Made by a program: the position numbers and the translations under genes | Source of the DNA: an uncultured Bacteroides sp. | GTDB taxonomy: Bacteria > Bacteroidota > Bacteroidia > Bacteroidales > Bacteroidaceae | DNA length: 64,000 nt | NCBI GenBank assembly: GCA_937890825.1 | Contig: CALADS010000078.1 | Span: forward strand, 67,687-131,686 | Reading direction: 5' to 3' | Notes under the pieces: generated by a model | Seen by the model: only the letters and a program-made list of their open reading frames with translations | Told to the model about the DNA's origin: nothing | Database searches by the model: none | Part shown: piece by piece, positions 34,079 through 43,893 of the stretch | Position numbering within the stretch: position 1 is the first letter of the stretch | Layout: the number at the start of each line of letters is the position of its first letter

Positions 34079-35752
34079 TTACCATCCTGGATTCTGCTTG
34101 AACTGCGTGCAGAGGTCCAAGTCGCGCTGGGGGATAGGCAGTAACTCGTGTTTGCCCTTTTTGGTATATTTATAGATTAGGTATCTATAGTTGTCATCCG
34201 ATTCCCACCATTGAGCCAGTGCTTTGTTAGTGGCAACAATGGTTTCGTAGTAGTTGCCCCAACGTACCAAATCCATCCGGCGGTGGCCTTCGAATGCCAA
34301 TTCAAACGCGCGTTCTTTTCTTACCGCTTCGCGGAAACTTTGCTCATTCAAATTAGATAAATCGCAAACAGTAGTGTTTGACGGATACCCATATCCGCGA
34401 CGGCGCACTTCATTGATGGCCGCATAGGCTTCTGTTGTAGGACCATGTTTCCATTCGTTGAGTGCTTCCGCATACAATAGTAATACGTCTGCATATCGCA
34501 GGAAGTACCAATTGGCGTTCGATTTATCATTGTTGATTACTGCACCGGCTTTTTGATACTTATTCAAGTCCCATTTTCCTGGTGTGTAATTCTGCTTTTC
34601 TTTTTGCGCTTTTGTAGGGTCTAAATCTTTGGCTATGGCCATTTCGTCTGTATCGCTTTTACCTTTTACCCACAATACAGCATCACTGTCATACCTATAG
34701 TTGGCTATTGATACGTCTCGGCGTTTGTCACCTGCATATTGGCTGTTTCTCCAGTCTAACAGAAAGGTGTGTACCACTTTCATATTTCCGGCACAGCTAC
34801 CGCGCACTCCGGCTATGGCTGTGGTTTTTACCCCGTTCCATTTTCCGATACGTCCTACAGGGTCGCCTGAGCCTGAAATAGTAGGTGAATAGAATGATAT
34901 TTCTATCAAGCTTTCTGTGGGATCCCAAACGCTGCTGCAAGTATTTTCCCATAGTTGTTCATAGTTGCGCAACAACCCATGTTTACCCGACTCTATCAGT
35001 TCTTGAGCTGTTTTGGCAGCCTCTTCCCATTTGGCTGTATTTTGCAAAGGGTAACCTGCCCACGTAGCATATACTTTGGCCAATAATCCCAAAGCTCCCC
35101 CCTTACTGAATCTATAATCGTTATTTTCGCGGATTTGATCATCTGTAGCGTAGGGAAGTGTTTCACACGCAAAGCGCAGGTCATCTTCAATGAATTCATA
35201 TACTTTCTCTGGTTCTGCCTGTGTAAAGGCTCCTGGTGCCATATAAGACATCTCTGTATTCGTAATCAAAGGAATGTTTCCGTAACGACGCACTAATTCA
35301 AAGTAGAACATGGCACGTAAAGCTCTTGCTTCTGCGATGTATAAGGTCGCAGTTTTTTTGTCAGCTTGTGTATAATTGTCAAATTTGTTACTTAAACGTT
35401 CCAAAAAGTCATTTGCTCTGTATATACCTTGATATAGCACCTTCCATGTTTGCTGAATTTCTACTTGTGTGGTAGGAAATGCATTGTTCACCACAATACG
35501 GTAGTTGGTAATATCTGCACCTTCACCTTGGGAAATGTCTGTGCCCATATTGAGCAGGAAGGATAAGTGATATCCGTAGGCAGCATCATCTACCGTGATT
35601 CGGTATACTCCCAACAGCACATCTTCTGCTTCTTTGGCATTGTTCATATAGTTTTTCTTTTCCATTTCACTTTTAGCCTCTTCATCCAAAGAACATGAAG
35701 TGGGCATAAAGCAAAGGAGTGACATGGTTATGTAATAGATAATCTTTTTCAT
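34079..35752 (-). CDS. SusD/RagB-family glycan-binding lipoprotein
   Basis: Surface lid protein that binds heparin/heparan oligosaccharides and delivers them to SusC. The 557-residue protein has lipobox PTSC followed by SLDEEAKSE, the acidic surface-export signal. The TPR-like fold shows family blocks AEARALRAMFYFELVRRYGN, YADVLLLYAEALNE and RKERAFELAFEGHRRMDLVR, and it ends in the typical RDLDLCTQFKQNPGW. It is 17 nt after susC. Ligand is inferred from the lyases in the locus. Confidence 0.96.
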   Translation of the reverse strand: MKKIIYYITMSLLCFMPTSCSLDEEAKSEMEKKNYMNNAKEAEDVLLGVYRITVDDAAYGYHLSFLLNMGTDISQGEGADITNYRIVVNNAFPTTQVEIQQTWKVLYQGIYRANDFLERLSNKFDNYTQADKKTATLYIAEARALRAMFYFELVRRYGNIPLITNTEMSYMAPGAFTQAEPEKVYEFIEDDLRFACETLPYATDDQIRENNDYRFSKGGALGLLAKVYATWAGYPLQNTAKWEEAAKTAQELIESGKHGLLRNYEQLWENTCSSVWDPTESLIEISFYSPTISGSGDPVGRIGKWNGVKTTAIAGVRGSCAGNMKVVHTFLLDWRNSQYAGDKRRDVSIANYRYDSDAVLWVKGKSDTDEMAIAKDLDPTKAQKEKQNYTPGKWDLNKYQKAGAVINNDKSNANWYFLRYADVLLLYAEALNEWKHGPTTEAYAAINEVRRRGYGYPSNTTVCDLSNLNEQSFREAVRKERAFELAFEGHRRMDLVRWGNYYETIVATNKALAQWWESDDNYRYLIYKYTKKGKHELLPIPQRDLDLCTQFKQNPGW

Positions 35753-35769
35753 ATAATTGCTCGTAAATA

Positions 35770-38700
35770 TTAGAACTGTAAATCAAGACCAAATGTAAAC
35801 ACTCTACTCTTAGGATAGGCACCCCAGTCTAACCCAGGAGTCATGGGGCTCTTTCCTGCCGTACTTACTTCAGGGTCATAACCGCTGTAGTTGCTTAGGC
35901 AGAATAGATTCTGTCCACTGGCATACACACGCATTTTAGTTACGTGAAATTTTCGTGTCCACTTGTTGGGTAGTGTGTATCCTAAAGTGATATTTTTCAA
36001 GCGCAGGAACGAACCGTCTTCTACAAAGCGAGAATACACATCGTTTACTACATAACCGTTATAGCTAGGAACTTTGTTGGATGCATTAGTTGGGCTCCAG
36101 CGATCGGCTACTTCAGCTAGTAGATTCTTACGTTGTGAATTACTTTGTGTTGCATATAGTCTGGTAGCATTGTATACATCGTTTCCGTAGTTGAATTGCA
36201 ACATAAAACTTAAGTCGATACCCTTATAGTTGAATGTGTTGGTTATACCTCCGTACCATTTAGGTAATGCATGCCCGATAACAGTACGGTCTTTGGTAGT
36301 AATGATTCCATCACCATCTTGATCTTTATATTTCACAGAACCTGGAGCTAGACGGTCGCCTAGACTCGGATTACGTACTACACCTTCTTTTAAGGCTAGC
36401 TTACCAGAGCCGGGAACTGCATTGAAATCGCTATACTGGTAGATACCATCGAATTCATAGCCGTAGATGAGGCCTAATGATTCTCCTACGATAGCCATAT
36501 AATCATATGAAGTGAAGTTACTGTCAAATCCTGAGCGTGCTTGCATATAGTCTACACCAGAAGCCAGTGATTTCAACGTGTTTTTGATAAAAGAAATGTT
36601 GAAGTTTGTCTGCCATGTAAAGTCTTTAGTTTGGATGTTAGTACTGTTCAGACTCAATTCAATACCCTTATTTTGGATTTTACCGATATTTTGCATTTGT
36701 GCATCAAATCCTGTAATATGTGCCAAGGACTGTGACAATAGCAAATCTTTTGTATTCTTGATGAAGAAATCAGCTGTCAAGTTCAGTCGGTTGTCAAAGA
36801 ATCCCAAGTCGATACCCAGATTAGTAGTGTTGGAACCTTCCCATTTCAAGTTCTTATTGCGTAGATGTTTTGGATTCAGAACGGTTACGTTCTTATCGCC
36901 TAAGCCATATTTATTTGATTCATATAGATCCAATGACAAATAGTTAGGTATATTATCGTTACCTACTGTACCCCATCCTACACGAACTTTAAAATTGGAA
37001 ATCCATTCAATATCTTCCATAAAGGCCTCCTCAGATACGCGCCATGCAGCAGAAAAAGAAGGGAAGAAGCCCCATTTCTTGTCGGCAGAGAATACGGTAG
37101 AACCATCGGCACGTACCGTAGCAGTTATCAAGTATCTGTTGTCGTAATTATAGTTAGCACGGGCATAGAATGACAGCAGCATTTTGTCATAATTGGTGCT
37201 TTCCACACGGCTGGGAGTTGCTCCCAGTCCCAAATTGTCATTCTCCAATTGGTCGAAGGGGAAGCCCATTGCTTCGCCCAGCATATATTCAGTGCTGCGG
37301 TAGGATACTTCATGACCCAGCATCACGTCATAATTATGCTTTTTGATTTTTTGCTTCCAGGTAAGTGTGTTGTAATTTGTCCACCGAACGTCTCTTTGCA
37401 TAGTAGTACGCCCGTAGGGTTGTTCACCGTTTCTATAAGCCTCTTTTGAGCCGTTTTTATAGAATACATCGGTGCGGCTGTTGGTCGTATTGTATGTACC
37501 GGCAGTCTTGAAAGTCAATCCTTTCATAATCTGCCAGCTTACAGAAGCATTAGCCGACCACATTTCACCGCGTTTGTTGTTGGTTACTGACTGGGTCTGC
37601 ATAACAGGGTTTACCTGTGCCAAACTTTCGCCAGTTTCCAGCATTTCCGGGTCTATGGCAGAATTCAACAGTTCTTCATTTGTCAGTTTGTTACCACCGG
37701 TGGGACGTGCGCTAAGGATTTGTGCCAACATGTTAAAACGTCCGGAGTCAGCACTGGTTCCTACACCTTTACGGTTGGTTAGGGCATAGTTGATGGTAGC
37801 ATTGAATGACAGACTTTTATTGATTTTCTGATCTAAACGGAATTTTGCAGTGGTCTTATCGAAGCCACTGTTATTGAAGATACCGTTTTCAATGTAGCGT
37901 GAGAATGAGCCATTGTATTTGGTAGCGTCAGTACCGCCTCTAACAGATAAACTATGGTTTTGCGACCAGGTAGGATTGAAGGTTTCTTCTTGCCAGTCTA
38001 CTCCTTCTACGCCGATATAATCTTCTAATGAGTGATAGCGAATAGGCTTGCCATCATCAGTAAAGTCTTTTTCAGAGATGTAGCTGCCTAATAAATCTTG
38101 GTTCACTTCTCCTTGTAATTTTACAAATTCATACGGTGATAGTACATCTAGCATTTTAGAAATTTTGCGGTAGCTGGCTGAACCATTGTAGCTGATTTGC
38201 GGCTTACCTTCTTTTCCTGATTTCGTAGTCACCATGACTACACCATTTGCTGCGCGTGCGCCATAGATAGCCGATGAAGACGCATCTTTCAGCACTTCTA
38301 CTGATTCAATATCCGAATCTGACAGGTAATCAATGTTGTCTACCTGGAAACCATCTACGATATAAAGCGGCTGAGAATCGCCGGTCAAACTGCCCACACC
38401 ACGAATGTTAATGTTGAATCCTGCACCGGGAGTACCGTCGGTAGAGGTAATTTGCACACCGGCAATTTGTCCACCGAGTGCGCCTACTACAGAACTTGAT
38501 TGAAATCCTTCGATGTCTTTCGACGACAGCGAGGATACCGAACCGGTCAAGTCGCTACGCTTCATAGCACCGTAGCCCACTACCACTACTTCATCCAAAG
38601 CCTGGCTGTCGGGCACCATTTTGATATTCAGGTTCTTCTGTCCTGTATATTTTATTTCTTGAGTCTTATAGCCGATATAAGAAATCACTACAGTAGCTCC

Positions 38701-38925
38701 TTTAGATATTTGGAGCGTGAAATTACCGTCAATATCTGTAATGCTTCCGGTAGCAGTTCCTTTTACTTGTACGGTGGCACCGATGAGGGGGATATTGGTT
38801 TCATCAATAATCACACCTTTTAAGGTACTGGTCTGTGCCTGTACACCGAAGGCTATTATCAGTGCAAGGAGGGTGAACCACCCTCTTGCACTAATTTGTT
38901 GAATGAGTTTTTGTATAGTATACAT
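35770..38925 (-). CDS. SusC/RagA-family TonB-linked outer-membrane transporter
   Basis: TonB-dependent importer of oligosaccharides, 1051 residues. Order: signal peptide (ending GVQAQTSTLKG), a carboxypeptidase-regulatory-like domain (LKGVIIDETNIPLIGATVQV), TonB box ALDEVVVVGYG, plug (NIRGVGSLTGDSQPLYIVDG, VLKDASSSAIYGARAANGVV) and a 22-strand barrel ending FTFGLDLQF. The SusC signature is unmistakable. It is paired with SusD and preceded by the surface binding protein, so the expected cargo is heparin/heparan sulfate fragments. Confidence 0.97.
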   Translation of the reverse strand: MYTIQKLIQQISARGWFTLLALIIAFGVQAQTSTLKGVIIDETNIPLIGATVQVKGTATGSITDIDGNFTLQISKGATVVISYIGYKTQEIKYTGQKNLNIKMVPDSQALDEVVVVGYGAMKRSDLTGSVSSLSSKDIEGFQSSSVVGALGGQIAGVQITSTDGTPGAGFNINIRGVGSLTGDSQPLYIVDGFQVDNIDYLSDSDIESVEVLKDASSSAIYGARAANGVVMVTTKSGKEGKPQISYNGSASYRKISKMLDVLSPYEFVKLQGEVNQDLLGSYISEKDFTDDGKPIRYHSLEDYIGVEGVDWQEETFNPTWSQNHSLSVRGGTDATKYNGSFSRYIENGIFNNSGFDKTTAKFRLDQKINKSLSFNATINYALTNRKGVGTSADSGRFNMLAQILSARPTGGNKLTNEELLNSAIDPEMLETGESLAQVNPVMQTQSVTNNKRGEMWSANASVSWQIMKGLTFKTAGTYNTTNSRTDVFYKNGSKEAYRNGEQPYGRTTMQRDVRWTNYNTLTWKQKIKKHNYDVMLGHEVSYRSTEYMLGEAMGFPFDQLENDNLGLGATPSRVESTNYDKMLLSFYARANYNYDNRYLITATVRADGSTVFSADKKWGFFPSFSAAWRVSEEAFMEDIEWISNFKVRVGWGTVGNDNIPNYLSLDLYESNKYGLGDKNVTVLNPKHLRNKNLKWEGSNTTNLGIDLGFFDNRLNLTADFFIKNTKDLLLSQSLAHITGFDAQMQNIGKIQNKGIELSLNSTNIQTKDFTWQTNFNISFIKNTLKSLASGVDYMQARSGFDSNFTSYDYMAIVGESLGLIYGYEFDGIYQYSDFNAVPGSGKLALKEGVVRNPSLGDRLAPGSVKYKDQDGDGIITTKDRTVIGHALPKWYGGITNTFNYKGIDLSFMLQFNYGNDVYNATRLYATQSNSQRKNLLAEVADRWSPTNASNKVPSYNGYVVNDVYSRFVEDGSFLRLKNITLGYTLPNKWTRKFHVTKMRVYASGQNLFCLSNYSGYDPEVSTAGKSPMTPGLDWGAYPKSRVFTFGLDLQF

Positions 38926-38955
38926 TATATTATTATAGTTTTAATGATTTAGTAA

Positions 38956-41151
38956 TCAGATGTTAGGATCAAACCAAATGATGAGCGGGAATACTTGGCT
39001 TCCACCGGCAGGGTCTTTTCCTGTTTTATCAAATGTCATCTGTCCGGTGAAGATACCGTCGGGGTATTCGCCATTGAGCACCCACTTGTTGGGGTTCAGT
39101 TTCATGGCAAAGTTATTGGCAGGGTCTACATAACCTACGGCAGCATTCAGTGTATTCTTGTTTTTGGTGTTTTCCCAATAAGAAATAGCTCCTCTTGCTC
39201 CCAGGTTTACGCCACGTTCTGATTCTTCGCCCCAGGTAGTCCAAAGGGCTTTCAAGAAGTTGGAATTCTTAGGGTCGCCTTTCGTAAAGGTACCGCTAAT
39301 GGGGAAGTAGCTGAACGAACGGCGGTAGTCCAGGGTGAAGGTTGATAAATCTTCTATACCAGTAACTACCGGCTGTGCCGAGTAGGTGTTATTGCCAATC
39401 TTTTGGGCATTTACGTGCATCACGAAAGGAGTATACTGCACGTGTACACCGGCTACTACCAAATCGTAGGAGATGAATACAGGTACTTCCAGTGAGTATT
39501 CAGCCTCTTCACCCTTACCTACGGTAGCTTTTACAAAGAAATAGCCGCAGCCGTTGCTGCCGCCTGTTTCTTTTTCCGCATTCCATCCCGGCCATACTAC
39601 GTCGGCAAACGATACGGCTCCGGTCTGAGCGTCTATGGCAATACCTTCGCATTTCATACCGTTGCGCACACTCCATTGTACCTTCGCACCGTTAATATCG
39701 GTTTCAGGAGCAGGCAAAGTAAACTGACTCAGCATTTCCTGTGCTTTAGCTCCCTTCTCGGCAGTCAGTCTGAACTGGTTAGCATGGCTGGCAGCATCCA
39801 GATTCAGGTTGTTGCCATAGCGGATGTAGCTAAACTTATTCGGATTGTTCTTCACTGTCAGGTTGATGGGAGCTTCTATTGAATTTTTGCTATTAAAGGC
39901 AGTTGCAATCAACGTATAGTTGCCGGCAGGTATGTTATTGCCTTTCCGGGCAGTTATGATACCTTTTTCATCGATGGTCAGTTGCTTGTTCAAGTCGTTT
40001 TGCAGAGCAAACTGAATGCCGTCTCCTTTCAGACCTTCGTTAGGTATCAGTTTCAATGAGTTTCCTTCGTAAATTTCTGCTACAGCTGAGTAATTGAAAT
40101 TTTCTACCGGTGTGATGTAGTCTGTAACATTCAGGGTAAATACATCAGTAAACACCACGCCTTCGGGTGCAAACTTGTTGGCAACCTTCACTGACACTAC
40201 ATACTTTTCTTCTTTTTTAAAGCCATGTCCGGCTTTTACAGAGAGCACACCGCTAGTAGGGTCAATCAAAATCTTATCTGTTTCAGGACTTACGCTTTCT
40301 ATGGCATAGCTCACGTCTTCTAGCGAGCCTCTTAATACCGGTGCCTGGCTTTTAAAAGAGGTTTCAGGAGCCAGTTCCGATGCTTCTTCTATCAGACCAT
40401 TATCTGGCGTATAGGTAACTGACAGTGGTTTCGAGGTTACATTGATGGTCAGCGCATTTTCAAAAATACCCTCATCAGCACTGGTTGCACCTGTGGTAAG
40501 TTTTAGGCTGATGGTATGAATACCAGGAGCTAAATCACTACCTCTCTTTAAACTGATAACGCCAGTTTTTGATATTTCGAAAAAGGCCGAAATGTTGCTT
40601 TTGGCAATATCATATTTGGTGATACTTACATGATTGCCATCAGTCTTCACTTGTGCAGTAGGCAGTTCTTCTTTGCTGTCTTTATCAGATAAGATGCTGT
40701 ATTCAACTTCGATGCTAGCCGGTTCTACCGTAATTCCATCGGGTACTGGCTTCATCATATTAACCGTTACAATGTCTTTATATTCGCGATAGCTTTTTCC
40801 GGCCATACATGCTACAGAAATTTTATACAACCCTACCGGTGTATCTTTCGTACTGTTAATTTCGATGGCACCCGTTTCGCTGTCGATAGCAAAATCAGTT
40901 CCAGCATACGGTTCATCATTCAGCTTCACAGCTGTAATGGCAAAATCGCTGGGAGTCAACCCTTTGTACGAAGGTTGAGAAATGATACCTGTCATGGATG
41001 GGCCGATATCGGTCATACCCAAATAATAAAGTTCAAAATCGTCATTGTCTACGACGTCGTCATCATTGCAGGCAGTATAGGTCAGGGTAATGACCAGTGC
41101 CAGCAAGACACTTAAAAAGCGAGAAATGTCTTTCGTTACTTTTAGATTCAT
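38956..41151 (-). CDS. Surface glycan-binding lipoprotein, DUF4958-like
   Basis: A 731-residue surface lipoprotein, lipobox TAC followed by NDDDVVDNDD, a strong surface-export signal. The body is a string of Ig/cadherin-like modules (recurring PVGLYKISV, APGIHTISL and PAGNYTLIA motifs) ending in a distinct C-terminal domain. This matches the heparin-binding protein found at the same place in the B. thetaiotaomicron heparin locus, family DUF4958 by my recollection. It should hold the polymer at the surface next to SusCD. It has no catalytic motif. It lies between the surface PL12 gene (11 nt) and susC (30 nt). Confidence 0.85.
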   Translation of the reverse strand: MNLKVTKDISRFLSVLLALVITLTYTACNDDDVVDNDDFELYYLGMTDIGPSMTGIISQPSYKGLTPSDFAITAVKLNDEPYAGTDFAIDSETGAIEINSTKDTPVGLYKISVACMAGKSYREYKDIVTVNMMKPVPDGITVEPASIEVEYSILSDKDSKEELPTAQVKTDGNHVSITKYDIAKSNISAFFEISKTGVISLKRGSDLAPGIHTISLKLTTGATSADEGIFENALTINVTSKPLSVTYTPDNGLIEEASELAPETSFKSQAPVLRGSLEDVSYAIESVSPETDKILIDPTSGVLSVKAGHGFKKEEKYVVSVKVANKFAPEGVVFTDVFTLNVTDYITPVENFNYSAVAEIYEGNSLKLIPNEGLKGDGIQFALQNDLNKQLTIDEKGIITARKGNNIPAGNYTLIATAFNSKNSIEAPINLTVKNNPNKFSYIRYGNNLNLDAASHANQFRLTAEKGAKAQEMLSQFTLPAPETDINGAKVQWSVRNGMKCEGIAIDAQTGAVSFADVVWPGWNAEKETGGSNGCGYFFVKATVGKGEEAEYSLEVPVFISYDLVVAGVHVQYTPFVMHVNAQKIGNNTYSAQPVVTGIEDLSTFTLDYRRSFSYFPISGTFTKGDPKNSNFLKALWTTWGEESERGVNLGARGAISYWENTKNKNTLNAAVGYVDPANNFAMKLNPNKWVLNGEYPDGIFTGQMTFDKTGKDPAGGSQVFPLIIWFDPNI

Positions 41152-41162
41152 TTTTTATGATA

Positions 41163-43391
41163 TTAATTTATTGTAGATGAAAGTTGATATACTTTTCCGT
41201 TGATGTTTACTTCTAATTTAGCTCCCTCAGGATGGAACGTACCTTCTTCGCCTTCTATGTTATCGGTAAAGTGTGCATCAATTTTCAACGCTTTGCGGTC
41301 AGCCTCTGTTTCAAACGGATAAATCACTGTGATGAAACGGGCGGCACTTACAGCTGCATTCGGTAATTTACTTTTGTTGGGTTGGCGTATGGTAATCTGA
41401 TACCCCAAACGGGCAGGGCCATCCAATTTTCCGATAGAGTTCGACACTCCATTGGTGGCAGAAGTCACACCAATTTTGCCGCCTTTCAGGTCTTGGTTGG
41501 TTTCAGTGAAAGTAGCTGTCAGCAGGTTGTTGCTTTCAAAGTTGGTGTATGCTTCGTAATAAGCATGGTTATTTATCGAAGTCACTGTGCTTTCATTGAA
41601 AGTAGTAGGATACTTCGCGTCGCTTATCAGATGGAAGTTTATATTGATTTTAGATGTCTTCTCCGGTGTAGGACAATACCCTTCATCTACCAATACATAG
41701 AACTCACGGTTCACAAAATATACCGTGCGGCGGTGAGTAATAGCTGTAGATTGCTGATTTTCTGTAACCACTACGTCAGTATTACCCAGGCTTTTGCAGA
41801 GCAGCATTTTGCCCTCCATTACGCCTCCTTCAGATTCACCGATGGTTTTGCTCAGGATGGTCAGCGTGTTATGATTTACCGTAGCGGCAAACTTTTTGCG
41901 GTCGGCTCCAGAGTCATACGTATAAACACCGGCATCCGGGAAGAAATTACGTCCCTTGCGGTATAGCCCGAAAGTTCCGTTATCCGGTTGGCAATGCCAT
42001 GCTTTCTTGGGGTTATAGTTATTCTTTAGAATCATCATCGTTGCGTCTGCTGTCCAGCCATTGCGTAGCATGTAGTAGCCGCTCTTGTCGTATGCTTTCA
42101 ATGTGCGTGTAGGTTGTTGTCCGCTTTTCCCTTCTGTAGCCATCCAAAGCAGTTCCTGATCGTTGGGATACATGGCTGCATATTCGCGGAGATTTCTCAG
42201 CAGCACATTTTTGGTATACGATGATGAACGGGTATCATTGAAATTGTCGATGGTGTAATTGGGGTAAATGATGTCCATAACAAATTCTGTAGCTTTTTTC
42301 AGTTTGCTGATGTAATTGGGAGAAAACAAGTCCAATCGTTCGTTGGCTTCGGCCAGCAGGTAGATGTTGCGGAAGTCGCCGATGGCAGCAATGTGGTAGC
42401 TGGGGTCTAATTCATATTCTACACCGTCTTCATTGAACTGACTGTCCAATGCCTGGTTCAGTCCGCTGGTACCTTCTGCAGCCCAGGTTGCAGCCGCTTT
42501 GAATTCGGGCATCAGGATACCTGCTGTGGCTACAGCCTGATATTGGGTGATGAGAATATTGCCACTTTGGTAATAATTCTTCCGGATACATTCTACTTCT
42601 TTTTCAAAGGCAGTGAGGAAAGTAGAAAGCCATTCCGGGGTAAAGTTTACAGATTGAATGGTATAAGGCATAATCTCTACTTGCGACAGCACGCGTTCTG
42701 CTACTTGCAAGCCTTTCCACTGATAGTCTATATCATTGGTTGCGCCTCCGGCAGGAGGAAATTGAGTGCCTGGTTCATAAGGGAAAGTCTTCAGCCAGCT
42801 GTCATAGGTTTCTATCCATTTTTGTACATACTGTTCATTCTTGCTGATACGATAAGCCTTAGCTTGGGGCACCATCCATTGGTGACGGTGAAGTTGGTAG
42901 CGAAACTCTTGTTCTTTTTGTTGCAGGCTGGCATTGGCTGTCCAGTCTATCTTTTTCTCTGTATCGTTGTAGAAGTTATAGTAGGTTGCCTCACCGGTAG
43001 TTTCATCGATGCTTTCTACATAGTTCTTCACGTAGAAGCGATACTCGTTTGCTTGGTCGGCAATGCGTTGTTCTTGTGCTGTAATGCTAGGGTTGATAAG
43101 ATTCACATTAGGATTGCTCACATTGTGGCGTGTGCGGAAATACTCCAAAAGGGCATGCGCAGCATAGAAATGTTCATCTTTCTCATAGAATTCTTTAACC
43201 TTTTCCAGACCAGGATAGTCTAGGTTGAGTTTTTCAAACAATTGGGTGTTGATCACCTCATTAGGCTTTTTCTCCGGTAGAATTTCTACTCCGGAAGTAA
43301 TGTCGCCTGATACGAAATCGTCATCATTGTCCGTACATCCGGCCAATGTAAATGCGGCGAACATACAAGAAAAGAGGAAGATGCTCTTCAT
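41163..43391 (-). CDS. Heparinase II/III-family lyase, PL12 (surface lipoprotein)
   Basis: First gene of the locus, 742 residues. The signal peptide ends in lipobox LAGC followed by TDNDDD, so this lyase should sit on the cell surface and start depolymerisation outside. PL12 features: YELDPSYHIAA with the Tyr, AWHCQPDNGTFGL with the His, and VNHNTLTIL. At the position of Asn-His in the periplasmic enzyme it reads GNILITQ, so the Asn is kept but the next His is Ile. It is longer than its periplasmic paralogue by an N-terminal acidic linker and C-terminal additions. Confidence 0.92.
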   Translation of the reverse strand: MKSIFLFSCMFAAFTLAGCTDNDDDFVSGDITSGVEILPEKKPNEVINTQLFEKLNLDYPGLEKVKEFYEKDEHFYAAHALLEYFRTRHNVSNPNVNLINPSITAQEQRIADQANEYRFYVKNYVESIDETTGEATYYNFYNDTEKKIDWTANASLQQKEQEFRYQLHRHQWMVPQAKAYRISKNEQYVQKWIETYDSWLKTFPYEPGTQFPPAGGATNDIDYQWKGLQVAERVLSQVEIMPYTIQSVNFTPEWLSTFLTAFEKEVECIRKNYYQSGNILITQYQAVATAGILMPEFKAAATWAAEGTSGLNQALDSQFNEDGVEYELDPSYHIAAIGDFRNIYLLAEANERLDLFSPNYISKLKKATEFVMDIIYPNYTIDNFNDTRSSSYTKNVLLRNLREYAAMYPNDQELLWMATEGKSGQQPTRTLKAYDKSGYYMLRNGWTADATMMILKNNYNPKKAWHCQPDNGTFGLYRKGRNFFPDAGVYTYDSGADRKKFAATVNHNTLTILSKTIGESEGGVMEGKMLLCKSLGNTDVVVTENQQSTAITHRRTVYFVNREFYVLVDEGYCPTPEKTSKININFHLISDAKYPTTFNESTVTSINNHAYYEAYTNFESNNLLTATFTETNQDLKGGKIGVTSATNGVSNSIGKLDGPARLGYQITIRQPNKSKLPNAAVSAARFITVIYPFETEADRKALKIDAHFTDNIEGEEGTFHPEGAKLEVNINGKVYQLSSTIN

Positions 43392-43440
43392 ACTTTCAAT
43401 AGGTTTAAAAATAGTGGATTAATAATTATATTTACTGTTG

Positions 43441-43448
43441 CAAACGTA
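43441..43448 (-). promoter_or_regulatory. -7 element of the heparin locus
   Basis: Minus strand TACGTTTG matches TAnnTTTG, 50 bp upstream of the surface PL12 ATG; no clear -33 TTTG. Confidence 0.55.
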
Positions 43449-43493
43449 TTACATAATTTTCATAAACGAATCTCTTTTTGTGTTAGTTTAGAG

Positions 43494-43542
43494 CAAATGC
43501 GATTTTTTGCTATTAATATTGTTTTATTCAATCGCACATTTG
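43494..43542. repeat. Inverted repeat upstream of the heparin locus
   Basis: CAAATGCGATT (43494-43504) faces AATCGCACATTTG (43530-43542), whose complement is CAAATGTGCGATT; the arms differ by a two-base insertion. About 45 bp upstream of the locus -7 element, so a candidate activator site. Confidence 0.5.
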
Positions 43543-43721
43543 TTGAAATGGATATTTAAAGTCTTAAATTTTAGAGATTTAGTTATTCGGTTCTATGCCT
43601 GTAAAGTAGCGAAATTAATGTTGATAATGCTCTTCAATAATAATATTGTTTCGTTTTGAATCTGGTATCCTTGCATCTTTTTCTAATTTAGCAAGGACTC
43701 TATGGCGCTACTTCCCTGAGT

Positions 43722-43738
43722 GTAAAACCAGGTTTTAC
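43722..43738. repeat. 17-bp palindrome GTAAAACC-A-GGTTTTAC
   Basis: Perfect 8-bp arms around a single A. It lies about 90 bp upstream of the ABC-F promoter element. Role unknown. Confidence 0.5.
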
Positions 43739-43826
43739 GGGTGAATCAAGCGGTCTGCCAACTATGTATTTGCTATTGTTTTCCGAAAAAAAACGTGTCA
43801 TCATCTTAAAACAGCATCTTTTTCAC

Positions 43827-43834
43827 TATCTTTG
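43827..43834 (+). promoter_or_regulatory. -7 element for the ABC-F gene
   Basis: TATCTTTG matches TAnnTTTG, 60 bp before the ATG at 43894. Confidence 0.6.
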
Positions 43835-43893
43835 TCATTCAGAAGAAAAAAATAACCAGTATATAAATATATAACCAACTGTATTCGTGTGAT

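Larger units (their letters stand above)
43392..43893. other. Divergent control region between heparin locus and ABC-F gene
   Basis: About 500 bp without a gene. It holds the locus -7 element (minus, 43448-43441), an inverted repeat at 43494-43542, a 17-bp palindrome at 43722-43738 and the ABC-F -7 element at 43827. The rest is AT-rich with no coding frame that I can support. No regulator gene is present here. Confidence 0.7.
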
